Below the pieces are notes generated by a model. It was not told the origin of the DNA. It did not search any database and was given only the letters and a program-made list of their open reading frames with translations. A DNA stretch of 44,181 nucleotides from Bacillota bacterium. Lineage in GTDB: Bacteria; Bacillota; Clostridia; Christensenellales; Pumilibacteraceae. The stretch is taken from contig WQYM01000002.1 of the NCBI GenBank assembly GCA_009781235.1, positions 1-44,181 of the forward strand, written 5' to 3'. The translations under genes were made by a program, and so were the position numbers. Shown piece by piece: positions 20,054-27,527 of the stretch (positions are counted from its first letter, which is position 1; each line of letters begins with the position of its first letter).

Positions 20054-20082
20054 TTGCCTTTTTTTTGCCGATGGCGTATACT
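20054..20082 (+). promoter_or_regulatory. Promoter directly abutting the acyltransferase start codon
   Basis: TTGCCT (20054-20059), 17-bp spacer, TATACT (20077-20082); ATG at 20089. Confidence 0.6.
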
Positions 20083-20088
20083 GGCGCT

Positions 20089-21954
20089 ATGTTAAACGAA
20101 AGAACCGGAATCAGCCGCAGCCGTTTGTTGGGGGCGCCGAAGAAAAAGCGCGCGTGGGAAATCGACTTTTTGCGCGGGCTCTGCATTTTCCTCGTCGTGA
20201 TGGACCACTCGTTTCTCGATTTTTGGAGCATCGTGCCCGAAGCGCTTAATTGGGACAGCCACGGCCACTGGTTTTTTGAAAGCATGGAAGACATTACGTA
20301 CGGGTATTGGTTTTCGTCCATCCGAATGGATTTGGTGCGCCCGCTCGTCGTTTTTACGTTTTTGTTTTTAAGCGGAATCTCCGGCGCGTTCAGCCGCTCC
20401 AACCGCGACCGCTTTTTTAAGCTGGCGGCCGCCGCTTCCGTTGTTACGCTGGTCACGTATTTTGTGAGCATGTTTATGGGGGCTACCGACGGCCGGAGCC
20501 TTATCATCGCGTTCGGCATCCTGCACATCATGGCGCTGAACGTGCTGGTCTACATGCTGGTAAAAAAGATTTTCCCGCATCATGCGTTTTATTTGGTATT
20601 GGGCGCGGCGCTGTTGTTTTGTGGCTTGGCAATCCCCGGGGGCAGCCAAATGGAGCTGGTTCCGCTCACCTTATCGCAGCTTTGGCCGTGGGTGCTTATT
20701 TGCGTACTGTTTATACTTTACCCGGTGCGCAAAATGGTGCAAAAAAACTTAGCAAAAAATAAACCGGAGCCCGGCACCGCACTGGCGATAAAATCGGTAA
20801 CGGCGGCGGGATTGAGCGCGATTGTGCTTATTTTTGTGCTCGGGTTTGCGTTTTTGTTCCCCGAAGCCGCGCTCGCAAAACCCGTCGGCGCGAATGAGCT
20901 GGGGCAGTTTTTAAAAATCATCATCGGCACCGGGCGCTACGGCTCGGACTACTACGGGCTGCTCCCCTACACCGGCGTGTTTTTAATCGGCGCATCGGTC
21001 GGCGAGGTGTTTTACAAAGATAAAAAATCAAAAATCCCCGTGTTGTCCGAAAAGCGGATGGGCGCCGTTGGCCTTGCCGTTGCCGGCGCTCTGCTCGGCT
21101 TTACGGCCGGCGCAATCATCAGTATTTTTGAAGGCGCCCCCGCGTTCCCGTGGCTGAGCCTGAGCTTTGGCGGCGCGGCTGGGCTTGCGCTGTACGGGGC
21201 GGGCGTACTAAAGGAAAAAAACAAGGACGTTTTAGGCCTTTTAGTCGCCGCATTCGTGTCGGCCGCGCTGTGCGGCGCCGCGCACGGGATTGCTTTTAAG
21301 CCCTCGGGGTGGGCGCTGATGTTTGCCGCCGATGTATTCTTTGCGTTTTTCGGCATCGGCTTGATTTCGATGCGCGGAAAAAAGAGGTTCGGCGCGGCGG
21401 CGCTCGCCGTGCCCCTCATCCACTTTTGCTTGGCGATTTTCAGCCTGCCGATCCGGGGCTTTATCATCGGAGCCGGGGTCGGCGTGCTGCTGCTTGGGAT
21501 TTGTTTGCTCCCCTCGCGCCGGGCCCGGGTGTACGGGATTGCGGCTTTGGTTGCATCTGTGGCTTCGCTATTCCTTATGATACTCGGGCTTTGGATTGTG
21601 GATATGCGCGCCAGGATTCTTGTGAGTTTGATATGGGGCGCAGGCCTCGGCCTATTGAGCTTGGCGACAGGGTTTGTAGTGCGGGAACTAAAAAAGAAGC
21701 GCGAATTTAGGGATTCGGGAGTCAGATCCGTAGGGGCGGATGGTAATCCGCCCGCATCCGTAGGGGCGGATGGTAATCCGCCCGCATCCGTAGGGGCGGA
21801 TGGCAATCCATCCGGCAAAAACCGCCCGTTCTTTTGGCACAGCGCAATCTCCTTCGTCGGCCGCAATGCCATTTGGGTATACCTGATTCATCAGGTGGTG
21901 GTACTGGTGGTTGTGTTGCTGTCGGCGATGGCCGCGGGATATCGGTTTTTCTAA
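20089..21954 (+). CDS. Multi-TM acyltransferase (DUF1624 / heparan-alpha-glucosaminide N-acetyltransferase-like)
   Basis: RAWEIDFLRGLCIFLVVMDHSFLDFW N-terminal motif and many TM segments; contains three tandem SVGADGNPPA units. Confidence 0.75.
   Translation: MLNERTGISRSRLLGAPKKKRAWEIDFLRGLCIFLVVMDHSFLDFWSIVPEALNWDSHGHWFFESMEDITYGYWFSSIRMDLVRPLVVFTFLFLSGISGAFSRSNRDRFFKLAAAASVVTLVTYFVSMFMGATDGRSLIIAFGILHIMALNVLVYMLVKKIFPHHAFYLVLGAALLFCGLAIPGGSQMELVPLTLSQLWPWVLICVLFILYPVRKMVQKNLAKNKPEPGTALAIKSVTAAGLSAIVLIFVLGFAFLFPEAALAKPVGANELGQFLKIIIGTGRYGSDYYGLLPYTGVFLIGASVGEVFYKDKKSKIPVLSEKRMGAVGLAVAGALLGFTAGAIISIFEGAPAFPWLSLSFGGAAGLALYGAGVLKEKNKDVLGLLVAAFVSAALCGAAHGIAFKPSGWALMFAADVFFAFFGIGLISMRGKKRFGAAALAVPLIHFCLAIFSLPIRGFIIGAGVGVLLLGICLLPSRRARVYGIAALVASVASLFLMILGLWIVDMRARILVSLIWGAGLGLLSLATGFVVRELKKKREFRDSGVRSVGADGNPPASVGADGNPPASVGADGNPSGKNRPFFWHSAISFVGRNAIWVYLIHQVVVLVVVLLSAMAAGYRFF
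21726..21815. repeat. Three tandem 30-bp palindromic units in the acyltransferase gene
   Basis: atccgtaggggcggatggtaatccgcccgc x3 (third copy diverged); each contains GGGCGGAT-ggta-ATCCGCCC; 30 bp = 10 aa. Confidence 0.97.
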
Positions 21955-21982
21955 TACGCCACTCACCAACGAGGTACACTCT

Positions 21983-24880
21983 ATGCCGCTCTCTTGGGAT
22001 GAAATTCAAGCAAACGCCGTCGCGTTCTCCAAACGCTGGAAGGACGCGCGCCGCGAACACGCCGAAAAACAACCCTTTTTGCTGGGATTTTTTAGCGTAT
22101 TCGGCATTATCGACCCCCTCGCGCAGGGCGGCTCGTTTGAATACGAGGTGCGCAAAAGCGGCGCGTCCGTCAATTGGATTGACTATTTTTGGCCAAAGCA
22201 AATCGCAATTGAGATGAAAACGCGCGGCAAAAGCTTGGGCGACGCGTACACGCAGCTAAAGGGCTATATGGACAGGCTGCCGCCCGAAGACATTCCCGAC
22301 TTATGGATGGTCAGCGACTTTGATTCCTTTCAGGTGTGGCGGCATTCCACCAAAGAAAAACTCGCCTTTAAACTCAAAGATTTGCGCAAGTTCATCAAGC
22401 GCTTTGCCTCTATCGCGGGCTACGACACCGAGCGCGTTCGCGAAGACCAAATCGAAGTCAACGTCAAAGCCGCCGAGAAAATGGCAAAATTGCACGACGC
22501 GCTAAAGGGCAGCGGCTACGACGGCCACGATTTGGAAGTGTACTTGGTGCGTTTGCTCTTTTGCCTGTTTGCGGGCGACACCGGCATTTTCCCCAAGGGC
22601 AATTTTTATTATTACATCCATGATTCGCGCGAGGACGGCTCCGACCTTTCGCACCGCATTTCCGACCTGTTTGAAGTCTTAAATATGCCGCCCGAAACCC
22701 GCGCCAAAAAAACGCTGCTCTCGGATGAGCTGAAAGCCTTTCGCTACATTAACGGCGGGCTGTTCGAGAAAATCCTGCCCAAAGCCGACTTCGACGCAAA
22801 AATGCGCAAAACTCTCTTAGAGTGCCGCGAATTTGACTGGAGCCGCATCAGCCCCGCCATTTTCGGCGCGATGTTCCAAGGCGTGATGGACGCGACCAAA
22901 CGCCGCGAGATGGGCGCGCACTACACCAGCGAGGAAAATATTCTAAAGCTGATTAACCCGCTTTTTTTAGATGAGCTGTGGCGCGAGTTCGAGCGCGTAA
23001 AAACCGACCCCGCTGCCCTCTCACGCTTTCACGACAAGATTGCGCGCCTAAAATTCCTCGACCCTGCGTGCGGCTGCGGAAACTTTTTGATTATCACCTA
23101 CCGCGAGCTGCGCCTGTTGGAGCTTGAAATTCTGCGTTTTAAGACCGACAACCGCCAGCTTATTTTCGACATTTCGTCCCTGCTAAAAGTCAGTGTGGAG
23201 CAATTTTACGGCATCGAGTACGAGGACTTCCCCTGCCAAATCGCGCAAGTGGGCATGTGGCTTGTCGACCACCAGCTCAACCTGCGCGCCTCGGAGCAAT
23301 TCGGCACATATTATGCACGGTTGCCCCTCACCCAGAGCGCCACCATCGTGCACGGCAACGCCCTGCGGATTGATTGGGAGAGCGTGGTGCCGAAAGAAGA
23401 ATTAAGTTACATACTGGGCAACCCGCCGTTTGTGGGGTACTCCAACCAAAACGACGAGCAAAAGGCGGATATGCTGTCGGTGTATGTGGATGCGAGCAGC
23501 AAACCGTTCAAGAACGCGGGCAAGATTGATTACGTCGCGGCGTGGTATTACAAGGCGGCTAAGTATTTGCAGGGCACGCCCATCCGCGCGGCGTTTGTAT
23601 CCACCAATTCCATCACGCAGGGCGAGCAGGTTGCCGCCGTGTGGAAGCCGCTTTTTGACCTCTTTGGCATTCGCATCGATTTTGGTTACCGCACCTTTAA
23701 GTGGAGCAACGAAGCCAAAGGCAAGGCGGCGGTGCATTGCGTGATTGTCGGGTTTTCGTGGGATGCCGCTTCCGGACATTCCACACCGCAAATTGCCGTG
23801 GACATTTCCTCCGGGTATCAAACACCAAAATTCGTAGGGGACGCCGCCCCCGGGCGTCCCGCACCTTATGAAAATCCGCACCCCGAAAGCGGCGCGGGAC
23901 GCCCGAGGGCGGCGTCCCCTACGAATCATTATGCAGCCGGCGCGGGTTTCCACAACGAAAAAATCATCTACGACGGGGCGGAAAAAATAAGGGCGAAAAA
24001 TATCAATCCCTACCTTGTGGACGCGCCAAATATTTTTATCGAGAGCCGAACCCAGCCTGTTTCTAATGTGCCAAAAATGATTTCCGGAAACAGACCGACA
24101 GACGATGGACATTTAATTATTGAAAATGAGGATTTGGAAGCGTTTATTAATGCGGATCCGTTAGCTGAAAAGCATATAAAGCGCTTCATGATGGGGTATG
24201 AATTTATTAACAACGTAAAACGGTATTGTTTATGGCTTATCGGCGTTTCGCCTGCTGAATTAAGAAAAATGCCGGAAGTGATGAAACGTGTTGCTGCCTG
24301 CAAAGAAGCGCGCCTAAACTCGCCGGATGAAGGTAGACATCGGCTAGCCGATACTCCCATGCTATTTAGAGAACAAATTGCACCCGAATATTATCTTGCT
24401 ATTCCCAAGGTATCGTCTGAAAGAAGGCGTTATATCCCGATAGGCTACATGGACAAGAATACGATAGCGGGGGATAAACTTTTTATAGTTGCAGATGCCA
24501 CCCTTTTTCACTTTGGGATTTTAACATCTAATATGCATATGGCGTGGATGAGAGCCGTTTGCGGGCGTTTAAAAAGTGATTACAGTTATTCAATAAATAT
24601 TGTCTACAACAACTTCCCGTGGCCGGACGTAACAGACGAGCAAAAATCCCTAATCTCGACCCTCGCACAAGCCGTCCTCGACGCCCGCGCTCAATTCCCC
24701 GACTCCAGCCTCGCCGACCTCTACGACCCCCTCGCCATGCCCCCGGTTCTCCTTAAAGCCCACCAATCCCTCGACCGCGCCGTGATGAAACTCTACAACT
24801 TCCCCACCAAAGACTTCACCGAACCCCAATGTGTCGCCGCTTTGATGGAAAAGTATCAAAAACTTATAGGAGAAAAATAA
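21983..24880 (+). CDS. MmeI-like type IIL/IIG restriction-modification fusion enzyme
   Basis: N-terminal PD-(D/E)XK-like PKQIAIEMKTRGKSLGDAYTQLKGYM, methyltransferase motifs LDPACGCGNFLIITYREL and NPPFVGYSNQ, C-terminal TRD and helical region. Start MPLSWDEIQAN at 21983. Confidence 0.9.
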   Translation: MPLSWDEIQANAVAFSKRWKDARREHAEKQPFLLGFFSVFGIIDPLAQGGSFEYEVRKSGASVNWIDYFWPKQIAIEMKTRGKSLGDAYTQLKGYMDRLPPEDIPDLWMVSDFDSFQVWRHSTKEKLAFKLKDLRKFIKRFASIAGYDTERVREDQIEVNVKAAEKMAKLHDALKGSGYDGHDLEVYLVRLLFCLFAGDTGIFPKGNFYYYIHDSREDGSDLSHRISDLFEVLNMPPETRAKKTLLSDELKAFRYINGGLFEKILPKADFDAKMRKTLLECREFDWSRISPAIFGAMFQGVMDATKRREMGAHYTSEENILKLINPLFLDELWREFERVKTDPAALSRFHDKIARLKFLDPACGCGNFLIITYRELRLLELEILRFKTDNRQLIFDISSLLKVSVEQFYGIEYEDFPCQIAQVGMWLVDHQLNLRASEQFGTYYARLPLTQSATIVHGNALRIDWESVVPKEELSYILGNPPFVGYSNQNDEQKADMLSVYVDASSKPFKNAGKIDYVAAWYYKAAKYLQGTPIRAAFVSTNSITQGEQVAAVWKPLFDLFGIRIDFGYRTFKWSNEAKGKAAVHCVIVGFSWDAASGHSTPQIAVDISSGYQTPKFVGDAAPGRPAPYENPHPESGAGRPRAASPTNHYAAGAGFHNEKIIYDGAEKIRAKNINPYLVDAPNIFIESRTQPVSNVPKMISGNRPTDDGHLIIENEDLEAFINADPLAEKHIKRFMMGYEFINNVKRYCLWLIGVSPAELRKMPEVMKRVAACKEARLNSPDEGRHRLADTPMLFREQIAPEYYLAIPKVSSERRRYIPIGYMDKNTIAGDKLFIVADATLFHFGILTSNMHMAWMRAVCGRLKSDYSYSINIVYNNFPWPDVTDEQKSLISTLAQAVLDARAQFPDSSLADLYDPLAMPPVLLKAHQSLDRAVMKLYNFPTKDFTEPQCVAALMEKYQKLIGEK
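23830..23926. repeat. Long inverted repeat inside the MmeI-like gene
   Basis: attcgtaggggacgccgcccccgggcgtcccgc (23830-23862) and gcgggacgcccgagggcggcgtcccctacgaat (23894-23926); 32/33 complementary. Confidence 0.97.
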
Positions 24881-24882
24881 AT

Positions 24883-25905
24883 ATGGCCATTACAGGTTTT
24901 ATAGTTGGCTTAATTTCACTTTTAGTAACAACGATTGCGTTGGTTGTCAGTATAAATATTTACAACGCAACGGGCGATTATCGTGGAATAAAGCGACATA
25001 GATTAAAAAGCGCACTTAGAGTTTACTTGCGCAGAACAGACCATTCAAGCAAAAAAAAGAGATTTGCAAATGAAAGAGGCTTCCTTCGTGCTTGGCACAT
25101 CTTTCGTGCTTGGTCTTTGAGTTATTACCTTTTACTTTTTCCGTTTAGGATAAACTCGTTTATTGACAAGCAGCAGAAAAAAGAGTTAAAAAGACGTGAA
25201 AAAAACAAGTGGCATTCTTCACGCTTGGCTGATTATGGATTCGCCGGAGTTATTTCTTTTGCGAGAAATGACGAAAATGATGATTATGAGAATTTTTTGT
25301 ATAAGGCCGTTAGTAAATATTTAGAAAAAGATAATTATGCGGCTTTGACTCTCTTTATTAAATTCAATATTTCTGCCGAGAGTAGTAAGGTTGGAAAAGA
25401 AATCATAAAGCTCATTATAGAAAGATTTTGGGGTATTCAAGAAAATCAAAACCAATTAGCGGGGATTTTGCTTTACTTACATTGGTATCGAATAGTTGTT
25501 CTCAAAGAAGAGTTTCCCCATCCTCATGAATCGAACATTTTTTCCGTATATGAAAATTACAATAAAAAAGAATTCTATGAATATTTCAAAAAAGAATACG
25601 GTGAGAATATGATAAAAGCCTATTATGTAAAAAATAACTTTGGTGGTTCTGCATATTTGGGTGACACTAGAGACGATAAGGTAATCAACTTTTTAATGCT
25701 TGTAAAGTACATGTATTTTTATTCTAACATTGGTGTTGGAAGTGAAATGAGGGACTATATTAACGCAATGATGCAAGGGGAAGATGATATGCAATCAATT
25801 ATTGAGTATACGGAAAAAGTCTATAAAGAGCAACTAGAGTTAGTTGGCGGAAACAACGAAATGACACCGTTCATAATAAACTATATTAAACCTTATAAAA
25901 ATTAG
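24883..25905 (+). CDS. AT-rich membrane-anchored protein of unknown function, directly downstream of the MmeI-like gene
   Basis: MAITGFIVGLISLLVTTIALVVSINIYN TM anchor, 341 aa; start 3 nt after the upstream stop, so probably co-transcribed. Confidence 0.75.
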   Translation: MAITGFIVGLISLLVTTIALVVSINIYNATGDYRGIKRHRLKSALRVYLRRTDHSSKKKRFANERGFLRAWHIFRAWSLSYYLLLFPFRINSFIDKQQKKELKRREKNKWHSSRLADYGFAGVISFARNDENDDYENFLYKAVSKYLEKDNYAALTLFIKFNISAESSKVGKEIIKLIIERFWGIQENQNQLAGILLYLHWYRIVVLKEEFPHPHESNIFSVYENYNKKEFYEYFKKEYGENMIKAYYVKNNFGGSAYLGDTRDDKVINFLMLVKYMYFYSNIGVGSEMRDYINAMMQGEDDMQSIIEYTEKVYKEQLELVGGNNEMTPFIINYIKPYKN

Positions 25906-25923
25906 ATTGTGAATAAAACCCAT

Positions 25924-25980
25924 CCACGCCGGAAGGCGTGTAACGTGGACAACCCCGGGTGAGCGAAGCGTAACCCGGGG
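25924..25980. repeat. REP-like small hairpins
   Basis: cacgccggaaggcgtg and ccccgggtgagcgaagcgtaacccgggg. Confidence 0.7.
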
Positions 25981-26091
25981 AACAGAATGACACCCCACCT
26001 CCCCCCTCCGCCCTCTGTCCCCCTTCAACCCCCATCCCCGCGCCCCGCTCTCCCCGCCAGGCCGGGTCAGAGCACCAACCACGGACACACG

Positions 26092-26216
26092 CCACCCGTA
26101 GGGGCGACGGCGTGCCTCGCCCAAAAATGCCTGTCATCCGCACGTGTTAGGTATGCCGTGTGCGGCAGCATTCCCGTGTGTCATTGGGCGAGGCACGCCG
26201 TCGCCCCTACGGGTGG
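26092..26216. repeat. Intergenic long inverted repeat (32-bp perfect arms, 61-bp loop)
   Basis: ccacccgtaggggcgacggcgtgcctcgccca (26092-26123) and its exact reverse complement (26185-26216). Confidence 0.97.
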
Positions 26217-26294
26217 TTGGCGGCAAACAAAATGCGTATACCCGGTAAAACAGATGCCGACAACTCATTCAATATCACGGAGGATTCCCTCAAA

Positions 26295-27425
26295 ATGGTA
26301 AAAAAGAAAAACAATCTAACCGCAACAACATCCAAAACAGCCGATGCGCTCCAAAAGAAAGACAATCTAATCGCCAAAACAGCCGACGCACCCCAATCGA
26401 CAGGCGCGGAGCGCGAGCTGTTTGACGGTATTCGCACGGTTTTAGACGGCGCAAGGGCAAAAGCGTACGCCGCCGTCAATTTTGCTATGGTCGAGGCGTA
26501 TTGGAACATCGGCCGGCTCATCGTCGAAAAACAGGGCGGAGCGGAGCGTTCCGCATACGGCGACGGATTGATTGTCGGATTGGCAAAACTTCTGACGATA
26601 GAATTCGGCAAAGGCTTTACGCCGACAAACCTAAAGTATATGCGGCAGTTTTTTATCGCGTTCCAAAACGGTCACGCACTGCGTGACCAATTAAGTTGGA
26701 CGCATTACCGCTTAATCATGCGCGTTGAAAAGCCGTACGCCCGCGAATACTACCTAGAGGAATGCGCGGCGGGGAATTGGAGCACGCGGCAGCTAGAGCG
26801 GCAGATCAACAGCTTTTGCTACGAGCGCATGTTGGCTAGCAAAGACAAGGAATCGGTTAAAAACGAAATCATCAAAAAAGAAGTCGGCATAAAGCTGTCG
26901 GACGTGATAAAAGACCCGTATGTGTTGGAGTTTTTGGGGCTGCCGCATAATACGGATTTATTGGAAACCAAACTCGAACAAACCTTAATTGACCACCTGC
27001 AAAAGTTCCTTTTGGAGCTTGGGCGCGGTTTTACGTTCGAGGCACGGCAAAAGCGCATCAGCTTTGATGGGCGGCATTTTTATATCGACCTTGTTTTATA
27101 CAATTACAAAACGCGGTGCTTTGTTTTAATCGACTTAAAGACGGGCGACTTGACGCATCAAGACATCGGCCAAATGCAAATGTACGTAAACTACTACACG
27201 CGGGAACTGATGAACGAGGGCGACAACCCGCCCATAGGCATCATACTTTGCGCCGATAAAAGCGAGGGCATCGTCAAGTATACGTTTCCGGACGGCGGCA
27301 ACCCGCAGATTTTTGCCTCCAAATACATGCTGTACCTGCCGACGGAGGAGGAACTAAGGCGCGAGATACAAGCGGAAACGGAATTGCTGATGCGAGAAAA
27401 GATGTTGGCGGACAACAAAGGGTAG
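26295..27425 (+). CDS. DUF1016/YhcG-family PD-(D/E)XK nuclease
   Basis: NFAMVEAYWNIGRLIVEKQGG, GFTPTNLKYMRQFF, LSWTHYRLIMRVEKPYAREYYLEECA, YIDLVLYNYKTRCFVLIDLKTGDLTHQDIGQMQMYVNYY. Likely start MVKKKN at 26295. Confidence 0.9.
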   Translation: MVKKKNNLTATTSKTADALQKKDNLIAKTADAPQSTGAERELFDGIRTVLDGARAKAYAAVNFAMVEAYWNIGRLIVEKQGGAERSAYGDGLIVGLAKLLTIEFGKGFTPTNLKYMRQFFIAFQNGHALRDQLSWTHYRLIMRVEKPYAREYYLEECAAGNWSTRQLERQINSFCYERMLASKDKESVKNEIIKKEVGIKLSDVIKDPYVLEFLGLPHNTDLLETKLEQTLIDHLQKFLLELGRGFTFEARQKRISFDGRHFYIDLVLYNYKTRCFVLIDLKTGDLTHQDIGQMQMYVNYYTRELMNEGDNPPIGIILCADKSEGIVKYTFPDGGNPQIFASKYMLYLPTEEELRREIQAETELLMREKMLADNKG

Positions 27426-27437
27426 GGAAAGAATCAT

Positions 27438-27467
27438 TTGACAGCTACACCTTTTTTCGGCTAAAAT
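27438..27467 (+). promoter_or_regulatory. Possible promoter for the AMP-dependent ligase
   Basis: TTGACA (27438-27443), 18-bp spacer, TAAAAT (27462-27467). Confidence 0.45.
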
Positions 27468-27527
27468 GCGAAAGCAAGGCAAATTAGCCGCAAATAATGG
27501 CAATCATTAACTTTAGCGAAAAACGAC

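Noticed and set aside
21012-21872. 286-aa minus-strand ORF opposite the acyltransferase
   Set aside because: Antisense of a GC-rich membrane protein gene; composition rich in P/A/S/R with no domain.
23402-24112. 236-aa minus-strand ORF opposite the MmeI-like gene
   Set aside because: Antisense shadow of conserved methyltransferase sequence.
13180-26216. Insertion sequences with transposase
   Set aside because: Palindromes resemble non-autonomous elements, but no transposase ORF was found in the window.
25987-26301. ORF through the intergenic inverted repeat before the YhcG-type gene
   Set aside because: Made of repeat and low-complexity proline-rich sequence; the real start of the nuclease gene is near 26295.
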